Shown: positions 17,623 through 26,780 of the stretch, piece by piece | How positions within the stretch are numbered: position 1 is the stretch's first letter | Layout of the letters: each line of letters opens with the position of its first letter | NCBI RefSeq assembly: GCF_003046295.1 | Contig: NZ_PZZN01000001.1 | Span: 640,812-704,811, forward strand | Length of the DNA stretch: 64,000 nucleotides | Source of the DNA: Sphingomonas aerolata | GTDB lineage: Bacteria; Pseudomonadota; Alphaproteobacteria; Sphingomonadales; Sphingomonadaceae | Reading direction: 5' to 3' | Notes under the pieces: model-generated | Told to the model about the DNA's origin: nothing | Seen by the model: the letters and a program-made list of their open reading frames with translations, nothing else | The model's database searches: none | Program-made: the position numbers and the translations under genes

Positions 17623-18603
17623 ATGATGAATACTCCTTCGGCAAAGGCCATCCATCCGTCCGAGATTTGGACGACCGTCAACGGCATGGTCAACGGCTTC
17701 CTTGCCATGCTGCCTTTGCTTCTGGCGGGGCTGATCGTCTTCCTAATATTCTGGGGCCTTGCATCGGGTGTTCGCCGCGGCGTCGAGGCGTTCGCAGCCA
17801 AGCGTTCCGAGTTTCCCAGCGCCGGCATGGCGTTTCGTCGGCTTGCCTATATAGCTCTGATGCTGCTCGGCGCGTTGATCGCGGCGACCGTTGCGTTTCC
17901 GTCCGTCACGCCGGCGAAGCTGTTCTCGGCGCTCGGGATCGGTGGTGTCGCGATCGGCTTTGCGTTCAAGGACATCTTCCAGAACCTGCTCGCCGGTATC
18001 CTGCTTCTCATTCGTCACCCGTTCCGCGCTGGAGACGAGATCACCACCGGGGGCGGCTTCACTGGAACGGTGGAGTCAATCGAGACGCGCGCCACTTACA
18101 TCCGCACCTATGACGGCCAGCGGGTGATCGTGCCCAACAGCGTCATCTATACCGAAACGGTAACCGTCATCACCGCCTACGACTTGCTGCGCAGCGAGTA
18201 TGACGTTGGCATCGGCTACGGCGACGACGTCACCACCGCACGACGGATTGCCCTGGAAGCGGTTAAGGGCGTCGACGGCGTGCTCGCCGAGCCTGCCCCC
18301 GATGTGCTGCTCTGGGATCTGGCCGGATCGTCCAAGAACCTAAGGGTGCGCTGGTGGACTAAGCCCAAGCGGTCGGGCGTTGTTCAGGTTCGTGACCGGG
18401 TTCTGCAGGCGGTGTCTGAGGCGCTGGTCGGCGCCGGGATCGATCTGCCGTTCCCTACCACCCAGGTGCTGTTCCACGACCAGACCGAGGCGAGCGACGG
18501 CGATCGTCGACGCCAGCGCGAGGGCTGGCCGGCGGGTGACACCGTTCCCGAGCCGCGCCACATCAACGCGCTGACCATCGTCCGTAGCGACCCGAAGGAC
18601 TAA
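17623..18603 (+). CDS. MscS-family mechanosensitive ion channel
   Basis: The 326-residue protein carries the MscS core. Two membrane helices (near 26-48 and 74-95) precede the pore helix GIGGVAIGFAFKDIFQNLLAG at 105-125, and a beta domain starts at HPFRAGDEI. The cytoplasmic alpha/beta vestibule follows. These channels open under membrane tension to release solutes after osmotic downshift. The C-terminal 40 residues are charged and probably disordered. It lies 8 bp after the DUF2254 gene and 6 bp before the antiporter gene, so the three are very probably co-transcribed. Confidence 0.9.
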   Translation: MMNTPSAKAIHPSEIWTTVNGMVNGFLAMLPLLLAGLIVFLIFWGLASGVRRGVEAFAAKRSEFPSAGMAFRRLAYIALMLLGALIAATVAFPSVTPAKLFSALGIGGVAIGFAFKDIFQNLLAGILLLIRHPFRAGDEITTGGGFTGTVESIETRATYIRTYDGQRVIVPNSVIYTETVTVITAYDLLRSEYDVGIGYGDDVTTARRIALEAVKGVDGVLAEPAPDVLLWDLAGSSKNLRVRWWTKPKRSGVVQVRDRVLQAVSEALVGAGIDLPFPTTQVLFHDQTEASDGDRRRQREGWPAGDTVPEPRHINALTIVRSDPKD

Positions 18604-18609
18604 CCGGCC

Positions 18610-19866
18610 GTGCTGACCCCATTCGACGCTGCGGCGATCCTCATCGTACTCGCCGCGGTGCTGGGCTACTTCAATCACCGTGTCCTGAAACTGCCCTCGT
18701 CGATCGGCTTGACGATCATGGGGGCGGTCGCTTCCTTGCTTGTCGTCGGTATTGACCAGTTGCTGCCCGGCAGTCAGGTCGGCGAGCAGGTCGTCGGCTT
18801 CATCGCCGGCATCGATTTCCACACGACACTGATGGACGGCATGCTGTCGTTCCTGCTGTTCGCGGGCGCGCTGCATGTGAAGTGGGACGATATGCGCCGC
18901 GGGCGCTGGCCTATCGTTGTGCTCAGCACCGTTGGCGTGTTGCTCTCTACCCTCATCATCGGCGGTGGCTTTCACCTGATCGCTGGTTGGCTCGGCCTTG
19001 CCGTGCCGCTAATCTGGTGTTTCGTCTTCGGGGCTCTCATCAGCCCGACTGATCCTGTCGCCGTCATGGGCATTCTAGGTCGTGCGGAGGTGTCGCCCAC
19101 GCTGAAGGCGACGGTGGCTGGCGAGAGCCTATTCAACGATGGTGTCGGCGTCGTTGTCTTTGCCATCCTTCTTGAGGCGGCGCTGGGCACCGAGCCGCTT
19201 TCGGTTGGCCATGGTGCGGCGCTGTTCCTTCAGGAGGCAGGCGGAGGCGTGCTTCTGGGATTGGCGGCAGGCTGGATCGGCTACCGGGCGATGCGGTCGA
19301 TCGACGAATATAATGTCGAGGTCATGATATCGCTGGCGGTGGTCATGGGGGGCTATGCGCTTGCCGCGCAGCTCCACATCAGCGGTCCAGTCGCCATGGC
19401 CGTCGCCGGGCTCCTGATCGGCAACAAGGGCGTTGCCGATGCGATGAGCGACATCACGCGCGATTACCTGCTTAAGTTCTGGGCGTTGATCGACGACATC
19501 CTCAACGCGGTCCTATTCCTGCTGATTGGGCTTGAGGTCGTGACCATTGCATGGGATCCGCGACTGATCGCGCTCGGTGTCGCGGCTGTGCCGCTCGTAC
19601 TGCTAGCCCGCGGAATAGCGGTCGTCGCTCCGCTGGCGGTCCTGCGACCGATCCTGTCGCTCGGACGGCTCGCGCCGTTGACGCTGATCTGGGGTGGCCT
19701 ACGTGGGGGAATCTCAGTTGCTTTGGCCCTTGGCTTGCCAGACGGCCCGGCAAGATCGATTGCGCTGGCTGCCACATACATAGTCGTGCTGTTCTCGGTG
19801 ATCGTGCAAGGCGGCACGGTTGAGCGCGTTCTCGATCACGCCAAAGCCCGCGTCCCAAATAGCTGA
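18610..19866 (+). CDS. CPA1-family cation:proton antiporter
   Basis: The 418-residue protein has about 12 predicted membrane helices and the CPA1 (NhaP-like) signature motifs: SPTDPVAVMG with D148 and GESLFNDGVGVVVF with N176-D177, the ion-binding pair. It exchanges Na+ or K+ for protons across the inner membrane. The family's long C-terminal cytoplasmic tail is absent, so it is a compact form. The start is GTG 18610, six bases after the MscS stop, with only a CCGG run before it, which suggests translational coupling. Confidence 0.9.
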   Translation: MLTPFDAAAILIVLAAVLGYFNHRVLKLPSSIGLTIMGAVASLLVVGIDQLLPGSQVGEQVVGFIAGIDFHTTLMDGMLSFLLFAGALHVKWDDMRRGRWPIVVLSTVGVLLSTLIIGGGFHLIAGWLGLAVPLIWCFVFGALISPTDPVAVMGILGRAEVSPTLKATVAGESLFNDGVGVVVFAILLEAALGTEPLSVGHGAALFLQEAGGGVLLGLAAGWIGYRAMRSIDEYNVEVMISLAVVMGGYALAAQLHISGPVAMAVAGLLIGNKGVADAMSDITRDYLLKFWALIDDILNAVLFLLIGLEVVTIAWDPRLIALGVAAVPLVLLARGIAVVAPLAVLRPILSLGRLAPLTLIWGGLRGGISVALALGLPDGPARSIALAATYIVVLFSVIVQGGTVERVLDHAKARVPNS

Positions 19867-20082
19867 TGCTGGAGTTGCGCCCAGGGAGATTACCCTCTCC
19901 CAAAGCAGTGGAGACAGCCGCTACGGTAGCATCGCAGCGTCGCGCATCCCCCGATCCTGAACTCCGCTCAGTTTAACCTCGAGGCGCCAGCCAACGACGA
20001 TCGCCGAACAGGAGCTAGAGCTAATCCTCAGGATCATGTTATCGCAGGGCTATCTATCTCTTCCGCTAGGATAATTGCCTCC

Positions 20083-21876
20083 GTGCCTCAATCTGCCAGC
20101 CAGACAAAACCCACGGATGCTGTGTCCTGGAGCGGTCTCAATTTAGAGGGTGGGCAATTCGACGATGTAGTGCGACTTGCGGCGCAAATTTGTGGCGCGC
20201 CCGTCGCGTTGGTAAGTGTCATCGAGGCGGGTCAGCAGCTTCCGAAAGCGAGCATCGGCATCACTGCCAGCACCGCACCGCTGAGCGAAGTGATCTGCCA
20301 ACACACGATCAACGAGCGTGATCTCCTCGTCATTCCTGATCTCAGCGCTGACCTCCGCACGGCGACTCATCCTCTAGTCACCGCTGATCCTGCGCTGCGC
20401 TTCTATGCCGGCGTGTTTCTGGCCGGTACCGATGATAAGCCGTTGGGCACGTTGTGCATCATGGACCGTGAGCCACGCCCAAGCGGACTCACGGACAATC
20501 AAGCAGGAGCGCTGGCAGCGCTGGGTCGCCAGGTTGTCACACTGCTCAACCTGCAGCGTGAGCGTTCGCGGTTCGAAGCCGTGTTCAACAGCGCGGTCGA
20601 TTACGCAGTCATTGTCATGGATCGGGATGGCAGGATCACTGATTGGAACGAGGGGGCACATCAAATCCTTGGCTGGACGCCCGAGGAGATTTGCGGCCGA
20701 GACCTCGACGCCTTCTTCACGCCAGAAGACCGGGCGGCAGGCATCTCTGACAAGGAGATGGAAGGAGCCAGAACCGTTGGCCGCGGGATCGACGAGCGTT
20801 GGCACCTTCGCAAGAACGGTGAGCGCTTCTGGGCCAGTGGCGAGATGATGCCGCTGCGAGGGCCGGACGGCGAACTGCAGGGTTATGTGAAGATGCTACG
20901 CGATCGCACGGAAGTAAGGCTCGCTGATGAGCGACTGGAAATGGCGCTTGCCGCCTCCGGTGTTGTCGGCCTGTGGGACTGGGTCGTCGATACGGACCTG
21001 CTACACGGCGACGCCCACTTCGCGCGCCTGTATGGCCTGGAAAAAGCGCAGACCAAAGCTGGTCTGACCATGGAGGAATATCAGACCTATGTAGTCGAGG
21101 AGGATGTAGCGCCTCTGCGCGCCAGGATACGACAGGTGTTCGATACTGGCGCCGACTTCCTGGTCGAGTACCGGCTTGCCATTCCCGGCGAGCGGTTACG
21201 CTGGGTCGAGTGCAAAGGCCGCATGATCTACAATCAGCAGGGTCAACCGGTTCGCTTTTCTGGCACATCGGTCGACGTCACCGATCGTAAGGATCACGAT
21301 GAACAGCGTCAGCTGCTGATGCATGAACTGTCGCACCGAGTGAAGAACACCTTTGCGATGGTGCAATCCGTCGCTTTCCAGACGTTGCGTGGAACCGACC
21401 AAAAAGTTTCGACGGCCCTGCAAAACAGGCTGGCAGCACTGAGCCGTGCGCATGAGGTACTGATCCAGACCAGCTGGTCCTCGACATCGCTCAGCGAGCT
21501 TATGGAGCGTGTGCTGAGGCTTGAGGCGGAAGGGGGCCGCTTTCTGCTTATTGGCCCTGACTTGATCGTCGGATCGCGGGCAGCGCTTTCGCTATCGTTG
21601 CTGCTGCACGAGCTGGCGACGAACGCGGTAAAGTATGGATCGCTGTCGGTACCAGACGGCCTTGTCCGGATCGAATGGTGGGTCGAAGAAGAGACGTTCT
21701 GCCTGAGATGGAAAGAGGAGGGCGGGCCACCCGCGCGTGCCTCTACCGCAACGGGTTTCGGATCACGGTTGATAGCTATGGGTATCGCAGGTGCTCGGCA
21801 AGCCAAGCTGGACTACACCAACGAGGGACTTACGGCAGTCTTCCACTGCCCCCGCATCTCTCTGGAACAGGACTGA
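20083..21876 (+). CDS. GAF-PAS-PAS HWE-family sensor histidine kinase
   Basis: The 597-residue protein has no membrane segment. It runs GAF (about 20-160), PAS (165-280), PAS (283-402), then an HWE-type kinase. Key sites are the H box MHELSHRVKN with H418, the N box LHELATNAVKYGS with N514, and LRWKEEGG, which gives the W-x-E of the family name. HWE kinases often feed the general stress response or light and redox signalling in alphaproteobacteria. The start is GTG 20083. The receiver-only protein encoded convergently 12 bp after its stop is a likely partner. No cysteine of LOV type is evident. Confidence 0.9.
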   Translation: MPQSASQTKPTDAVSWSGLNLEGGQFDDVVRLAAQICGAPVALVSVIEAGQQLPKASIGITASTAPLSEVICQHTINERDLLVIPDLSADLRTATHPLVTADPALRFYAGVFLAGTDDKPLGTLCIMDREPRPSGLTDNQAGALAALGRQVVTLLNLQRERSRFEAVFNSAVDYAVIVMDRDGRITDWNEGAHQILGWTPEEICGRDLDAFFTPEDRAAGISDKEMEGARTVGRGIDERWHLRKNGERFWASGEMMPLRGPDGELQGYVKMLRDRTEVRLADERLEMALAASGVVGLWDWVVDTDLLHGDAHFARLYGLEKAQTKAGLTMEEYQTYVVEEDVAPLRARIRQVFDTGADFLVEYRLAIPGERLRWVECKGRMIYNQQGQPVRFSGTSVDVTDRKDHDEQRQLLMHELSHRVKNTFAMVQSVAFQTLRGTDQKVSTALQNRLAALSRAHEVLIQTSWSSTSLSELMERVLRLEAEGGRFLLIGPDLIVGSRAALSLSLLLHELATNAVKYGSLSVPDGLVRIEWWVEEETFCLRWKEEGGPPARASTATGFGSRLIAMGIAGARQAKLDYTNEGLTAVFHCPRISLEQD

Positions 21877-21888
21877 CGCCTGTAAGCC

Positions 21889-22242
21889 TTAACAGCGCTC
21901 GGCTGCGATGATTGCTGCAACCACACGCTCGGGCTGAACCGGTTTTTCAAAGATCGCGGACGCATAGTCACAGTCTACGCAATCGTCCGCTGTGGCAGTG
22001 ATGAAAATCACCGGGATCTCACCCATGGTTGAGCGAATGGCGGCGACAGCGTCAGGTCCGCGCTCGCCGTGCATGAGGTTGACGTCAGACAGGATCATGT
22101 CAGGGGCGTGGCTCCGTGCCGCGTCAAGAGCACCTTTGATCGTATCGACAATGGTGGACGAGGTCGCGCCGGCCATCTCGGCCAGAGCTGCCACATAGTC
22201 CGCAATCAACGGCTCGTCCTCGATTACCAGCACATGAAACAT
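21889..22242 (-). CDS. Stand-alone response regulator receiver protein
   Basis: This 117-residue protein is a single receiver domain: VLVIEDEP acidic pocket, phospho-acceptor D53 in ILSDVNL, a threonine in FITATA and the conserved lysine in FEKPV. It has no output domain, so it probably works as a phosphate shuttle or sink, or through protein contacts. The ATG at 22242 has GGAAGG nine bases upstream; the TTG just before it is an alternative. It lies tail to tail with the HWE kinase gene and is its most likely partner. Confidence 0.88.
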   Translation of the reverse strand: MFHVLVIEDEPLIADYVAALAEMAGATSSTIVDTIKGALDAARSHAPDMILSDVNLMHGERGPDAVAAIRSTMGEIPVIFITATADDCVDCDYASAIFEKPVQPERVVAAIIAAERC

Positions 22243-22429
22243 CAACGCTTACCTTCCAGAGGCACCAATGCCTGGGGGAAGCGATAAGACCCGTCATTTC
22301 TGCATTCTCAGCGACGCTGCGACGGCTGGCAAGAGAATGCTAAGTTCGCATTTTGCGGAACTTACTAGATTCATCCTTGAGTATCGCCTGTTAAGCGCTG
22401 GGTGAACGGGAACGGCCCGGCCATTTTTC

Positions 22430-22590
22430 AGGGCCTACTGCCCGCCGAGCGCTGTAAAACGCCACACAATATTTGCCAATCAGGATTAGAAACGGCGGTT
22501 TGCGGCGATCAGCGGCTGCCGTCTGGAAACACCTGTTTGTCGTGCAGTCGTGATTACGACTGGGTTTTTCACACATTTGACCGCTGATGG
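22430..22590. repeat. Dispersed intergenic repeat copy B
   Basis: About 160 bp that align by eye with 33640-33800. They share ACTGCCCGCC, GCCAATC, AGCGGCTGCCGTC and TTCACACAT-TGACCGCTGA-type blocks. The distal 70 bp also occur at 14773 and 33909. It contains a perfect hairpin, CAGTCGT-GATT-ACGACTG. It fills most of the gap between the receiver gene and the MFS gene. Confidence 0.6.
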
Positions 22591-22624
22591 AGACACTCCG
22601 CGCAGGTCGATATGAAGCCGACAG

Positions 22625-24169
22625 CTAAGCCGTTGCTTCCAGCTCACGTAAGCTGCGGCCCCGCGTCTCTCTTCCTGAGCGTCCGATCAGTACCGCTGAC
22701 AGCGTCATTGGTATGATCAACGCGATCGCCGCGCCCCCCATCGTCGGGATCAATCCAGCGAAGGCCCCCAGTTGGACAGCAACGCCACCAAATTTGCTAC
22801 TACCCGCGATAAGCCCGGTAGCGCGTCCACGGACGCGTAACGCGTAGTTTTCGGCTGCATAGGGAAGTAGCACGGCGATTAATCCGTTTGTGCCAACCAC
22901 CAGTAACGCGATCACTGCGATGAGCAGTGGTGGCCAAGCCAGGGTAGGCGCCGGCAGTAGGGCTCCGGCAAGCCCGGCGAGTGTGAGAAGCACAGTGCGC
23001 TTGCTGCTCCAACGGCTGTAAAGGAAGGCCGCGATCATGATCGTGGGCAGGGCAACAAGTGCTGAGCTGGCGATAATGCCGCTTGCAATTTCGGCACTGA
23101 AGCCTCGATCTTGAAGATCCGAAGGCAGCCATAGCAACAAGCCGAAGTTGACGAAGCTCCAGGACAGGGCCGTGATCACCAGGGCGATGGTCAATTCGCG
23201 GTGGTGAGCCGCTGCGCTGCCAGCGTCCGCTGGGGCTGCTTGTGGCGCACGCCTGACGATGCCAAACTTTCGAGCCATGTCAGCTAGCTCGGCGTCCATA
23301 CCCCGTTCCAACAGAAAGCGCGGGGACTCAGGAATCCACCTTGCCATCGCAAGCAGCAGCAAACCGGTGGGAAAGCCCTGCAGCCACAAGCTACGCCAGC
23401 CGAACAGGGGCTCGAACAGATGCGCGGCACCGCTCGCTGCGAGGTAGCCACCGACCAGTCCCGTGCCACCAACCAGCACAAGAACCCAGCTTCTGTGCCG
23501 TGGAGGCATGATCTCCGCCAACAGCGTGTAGACAACGGGCAGCATTCCGCCAGCCGAGCACCCCATCAGAAAACACATGACCAGGTTCCAGCTGTAGGAA
23601 GGCATAGCTCCGCAGATGGATGTCGAAACGAACAGGATCGTCGACAACAGGATCGACACACGCCGACCATAGATGTCCGCAAGCCACCCCCACAGAAACG
23701 AGCCAACTGTGGTCCCCGTAAGGGCAACGAACGGAAGCAGGGCAACGGTCGATTTGGCGAGCCCATACTCGCCACGCATGCCGGGGAGCACGAAGCCGAG
23801 CGTTGCTGGCTTCATAGTGTCGATGATGAGCCCGAGGGTAAGCACCAGCAGAACGGCAGCATGCGAGCGCGTCAGAGGGGTATCATCGGGCGCTTCATAT
23901 GCGACGCCAACGCCTGCACTGTGATCAGGCCGTTTCTTGGGTAAAGCGCCAAAGATAGCTGCCGGCACGCCGACGCCGATCAGCGCCATGCCCAGGTACA
24001 TCCATCCGTCCATCGGCATACCCGACAGGTGATTGCCCATCGTATGGGCCATCGCGAGCATCGGTAGGTGAAGTGCAACCCCAACGCTGATCGCCGCACA
24101 GCCTGCCCAGAAGAGCGGCCAGCGCTCGCCGACAACCGAGTTTCCGCGGCTGCTACTGCCATTCGCCAT
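22625..24169 (-). CDS. MFS transporter
   Basis: The 514-residue protein has two extra N-terminal hydrophobic segments and then the 12-helix major facilitator fold. The loop 2-3 motif reads GWLADIYGRRVS, and the sugar/organic-solute porter motif appears as PESPRFLLERG in the centre. This places it near the SP or aromatic-acid/niacin-type branch of the superfamily, importing a small organic molecule with protons. The substrate cannot be told. It stands alone, with no catabolic genes beside it. The start ATG 24169 lies just before a small G-rich run (GGGGGAAAATGAATGG). Confidence 0.85.
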   Translation of the reverse strand: MANGSSSRGNSVVGERWPLFWAGCAAISVGVALHLPMLAMAHTMGNHLSGMPMDGWMYLGMALIGVGVPAAIFGALPKKRPDHSAGVGVAYEAPDDTPLTRSHAAVLLVLTLGLIIDTMKPATLGFVLPGMRGEYGLAKSTVALLPFVALTGTTVGSFLWGWLADIYGRRVSILLSTILFVSTSICGAMPSYSWNLVMCFLMGCSAGGMLPVVYTLLAEIMPPRHRSWVLVLVGGTGLVGGYLAASGAAHLFEPLFGWRSLWLQGFPTGLLLLAMARWIPESPRFLLERGMDAELADMARKFGIVRRAPQAAPADAGSAAAHHRELTIALVITALSWSFVNFGLLLWLPSDLQDRGFSAEIASGIIASSALVALPTIMIAAFLYSRWSSKRTVLLTLAGLAGALLPAPTLAWPPLLIAVIALLVVGTNGLIAVLLPYAAENYALRVRGRATGLIAGSSKFGGVAVQLGAFAGLIPTMGGAAIALIIPMTLSAVLIGRSGRETRGRSLRELEATA

Positions 24170-24439
24170 TCATTTTCCCCCACCAGCAGTTGCGACATAC
24201 GCCGCACGGCTTGCCAGCCGCAAGCAGAGCACCTGCCGGCGGGGCATGTTGCGGCTTATGGTTGCCGAATGGCTTTCAAGCCTGCGGCTCACCAAGCTGA
24301 GCGTCCATAAGTGGGCGTTTTCGACCGATCCCTTTTTCCGATCGGCGTTATGTTTTTGAAAGAAAAGTGCGGCAGATTTAGCGCAGACTACGGTCGTTAT
24401 CAAATAGTGAAACCGCTTGATCACCGCGAACCGTGTCCT

Positions 24440-24535
24440 ATCTAGAAAGCGCGGGCCGGGCCCCTCTGACAATTTCCCTCGGGTGATTGTGATGTCGGAC
24501 CGCATCGGGTTATCTCGATATAGGCCTGGCCGCTT
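24440..24535 (+). ncRNA. Candidate structured RNA leader, copy 1 (upstream of DUF465 and TerC genes)
   Basis: This 85-base core recurs at 28300-28385 with long identical blocks (GGGCCGGGCCCCTCTG and GATGTCGGACCGCATCGG). A closing stem pairs GGCCGGGCC at 24454-24462 with GGCCTGGCC at 24523-24531. Inside it are an ACAAT/ATTGT hairpin and an ATCG/CGAT hairpin. The variable hairpin differs in sequence in the other copy yet still pairs there. That covariation, and the position 60-65 bp before a DUF465 start, suggest a cis-regulatory RNA. The known yybP-ykoY consensus was not recognised in it. Confidence 0.5.
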
Positions 24536-24596
24536 TGCCTCCTGTCGTCGTTGATGATCCGAGCTTTCGATCACCGATTGAAAAGAGGCTCTGAGC

Positions 24597-24764
24597 ATGA
24601 AAATCAGCAGACTCGCCGAGCTGCATCAGCAGTTGGACGAGCGCGTGCGTATCGCGATAGCGCGCCGAACTCCAATTTCTCCAATTCTGCTGCAATTGAA
24701 GCGCTTTGAGTTGCACCTGGAAGGTCGCTTGCGCGCGCCACTCGCGAGATACCTATCCTCCTGA
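24597..24764 (+). CDS. DUF465-family small protein, copy 1
   Basis: This 55-residue protein (MKISRLAELHQQLDERVRI) is a single charged helical hairpin. It aligns with the 57-residue product at 28441: L-x-x-LH-x-x-LDE-x-x-R-x-x-x-x-RR-P, then L-x-x-LKR-x-x-L. That pattern is typical of DUF465 (YdcH-like) proteins, which have no assigned function. GAGGCTCTGAGC upstream offers a moderate ribosome site. It lies 43 bp before the TerC gene and downstream of the conserved leader, so leader, DUF465 and TerC may form one transcript. Confidence 0.7.
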   Translation: MKISRLAELHQQLDERVRIAIARRTPISPILLQLKRFELHLEGRLRAPLARYLSS

Positions 24765-24807
24765 TCACTGACTCCGCCCCACGTCGTCACGTTTGTTAGA
24801 GGTCCTC

Positions 24808-25785
24808 ATGCCTGAGCTGCTCTCCTTATTATTCCTTGGTACGCCTGTCTGGATGTGGCTGGCCTTTCTCGGCATCGTCGCAACGTTGCTGATCCTCGAT
24901 CTGGGTGTTTTGCACCGCGGACAGCGGGAAATCGGGGTACGCGAGAGCCTTGCGTTGTCAGCAGCTTACATCACGCTGGGACTGGCGTTCGGCGGATGGA
25001 TTTGGTGGTATATCGGGCCTACTGCCGGCCTCAACTACGTGACGGGCTTCGTCATCGAGAAGAGTCTCGCGATGGACAACGTGTTCATCATCGCCATGAT
25101 CTTCGGCTACTTCGCCATTCCCCGCATCCACCAGCACCGCGTACTGTTCTGGGGCATCCTGGGTGTCATTGTCCTGCGTGCAGTGATGATCGGTTTTGGC
25201 GCGGCATTGGTCGATCGGTTCGAATGGGTATTGTACGTCTTTGCTGCCTTCTTGGTTTTCACCGGTATCAAGATGTGGCTGACTGCCGACACGGAATATA
25301 ACGTAGCCAGTTCGCCCGTTTTACGTTGGGTTCGCCAGCGCATGCCGGTTACCGACCAACTTCACGGCGAACGTTTCTGGGGGAAAGAGCAGGACCCGGC
25401 AACTGGGCGCATGCGCCGGATCGCTACGCCGTTACTACTGGCTCTGGTCATGATCGAATGCGCTGACGTCATCTTTGCGGTCGATTCCGTGCCGGCCATC
25501 TTCGCGATCACAACGGATCCATTCATCGTCTACACGTCGAACATATTTGCTATTCTTGGGTTACGCGCGCTCTATTTTGCGCTCGCCGCGATGGTCGACC
25601 GGTTCCATTACCTTAAATACGCCTTGGCCGCGTTGCTGGTATTTATCGGCTCGAAAATCTTCGTTGCCGACATCTTCGGGCTCGCCAAATTTCCGCCCGC
25701 AGCGTCGTTGGCGGTCACCTTTGCGATCCTAGGTTGCGGCGTCGGTTGGTCCTTGTGGAAAACGCGAGCGGCTGTCTCGGCATGA
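24808..25785 (+). CDS. TerC/Alx-family integral membrane protein
   Basis: The 325-residue protein has about nine membrane helices and the TerC hallmark sequences: FVIEKSLAMDNVFIIAMIF and ECADVIFAVDSVPAIFAIT, whose acidic residues lie in the membrane and probably bind metal. Family members such as Alx act in manganese export or in metal loading of exported proteins. The start is ATG 24808 with AGAGG six bases upstream; an in-frame TTG at 24793 is less likely. It follows a DUF465 gene and the repeated leader. TerC genes in other bacteria are often under RNA control, which makes the leader noteworthy. Confidence 0.9.
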   Translation: MPELLSLLFLGTPVWMWLAFLGIVATLLILDLGVLHRGQREIGVRESLALSAAYITLGLAFGGWIWWYIGPTAGLNYVTGFVIEKSLAMDNVFIIAMIFGYFAIPRIHQHRVLFWGILGVIVLRAVMIGFGAALVDRFEWVLYVFAAFLVFTGIKMWLTADTEYNVASSPVLRWVRQRMPVTDQLHGERFWGKEQDPATGRMRRIATPLLLALVMIECADVIFAVDSVPAIFAITTDPFIVYTSNIFAILGLRALYFALAAMVDRFHYLKYALAALLVFIGSKIFVADIFGLAKFPPAASLAVTFAILGCGVGWSLWKTRAAVSA

Positions 25786-25946
25786 GTTTGAACGCGTCCG
25801 CCGGCATTGGGAGCGGACCGGTCACACGCTGTGGTTATAGCCGTACTCCGCTTACTGGAACTGGCGTTTAAGACGCACAGGGATAAGGTGGCTGCTGATT
25901 ATGACCGTCCGGCCGTCTACCAACATCGTCAAAAAAAGGGATCAAG

Positions 25947-26780
25947 ATGCGCGCCGCTTTAGCCATCATCGCGCTAGTCTCTGCTCAACCCTGCTTCGCG
26001 CAAACTGACCCGAGGCCAGGCCCGCCTGCAGGTCGGCCTTTGGAGGCAGGCACTGCCGGATGGAGCATTACCGTTGGCGTCGCGCCAGTCCTCAGTCCTG
26101 CATGGCAAGGCTCGCGAGACATGGCCTTGGCGATTTTCCCCGACTTGCGGATCAACTACAAGGACGTGATCTTTGCCTCAATTCCTGACGGTTTGGGCTG
26201 GAACGTGGTGAACCACGACGGGTGGAAGGCAGGACCGCTCGCCAAGCTCCGCTTTGGGCGGGATGAGGAGCGCGGGGGATCGCCGTTCCTCATTGCAGGC
26301 GGGAGTGACGCGCTACGCGGCCTCGGCAACGTAGACGCAGCTGTTGAGGTGGGAGGCTTCGTCGAGAAACGGGCTGGGCCATGGCGTGGACGGATCGAAA
26401 TTCGTCGCGGCTTCGGCGGGCATGACGGCGTTGTCGCCGACGGATCAGTTGCTTACCAAGGGCGCCGAGGACGGACTATCGTCAACGTCGGGCCTCGCGC
26501 AACGCTGGCAAGCCGCGAGTATATCGAGACGTATTTCGGCATAGATGCGCTCCAGTCGCAACGGTCCGGGCTCAGACCGTATTCTGCGTCAGGCGGACTA
26601 TTGTCCTACGGTGTAGGCGGTACCGTAATTCGTCCCCTGAACCGGCGAAGCGCCGTCACGCTTTTTACTGGTCTGGATCGACTAGGTCAGAACGCAGGCG
26701 ATTCACCTCTCATCCGCGAACGGGGACGGCGGACCCAATTCACCCTGGGTGTCGGCTACGGATTCAGGTTCAACCTGTAA
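25947..26780 (+). CDS. MipA/OmpV-family outer membrane protein
   Basis: The 277-residue protein begins with a signal peptide cut after CFA (MRAALAIIALVSAQPCFA). The body is a predicted beta barrel with alternating residues and ends in GYGFRFNL, an aromatic-containing barrel terminus. The opening W-SITVGVAPVLSPAWQGS and FPDLRINYKD motifs are typical of MipA/OmpV proteins, which scaffold murein enzymes or act as small porins. Its 3' end overlaps the convergent membrane-protein gene by 78 bp. GGGATC precedes the ATG closely, giving a weak ribosome site. Confidence 0.85.
   Translation: MRAALAIIALVSAQPCFAQTDPRPGPPAGRPLEAGTAGWSITVGVAPVLSPAWQGSRDMALAIFPDLRINYKDVIFASIPDGLGWNVVNHDGWKAGPLAKLRFGRDEERGGSPFLIAGGSDALRGLGNVDAAVEVGGFVEKRAGPWRGRIEIRRGFGGHDGVVADGSVAYQGRRGRTIVNVGPRATLASREYIETYFGIDALQSQRSGLRPYSASGGLLSYGVGGTVIRPLNRRSAVTLFTGLDRLGQNAGDSPLIRERGRRTQFTLGVGYGFRFNL

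Noticed and set aside
24440..24535. yybP-ykoY manganese riboswitch before TerC
   Set aside because: Attractive because of TerC, but I could not find the conserved yybP-ykoY loop sequences; kept as an unassigned candidate RNA.
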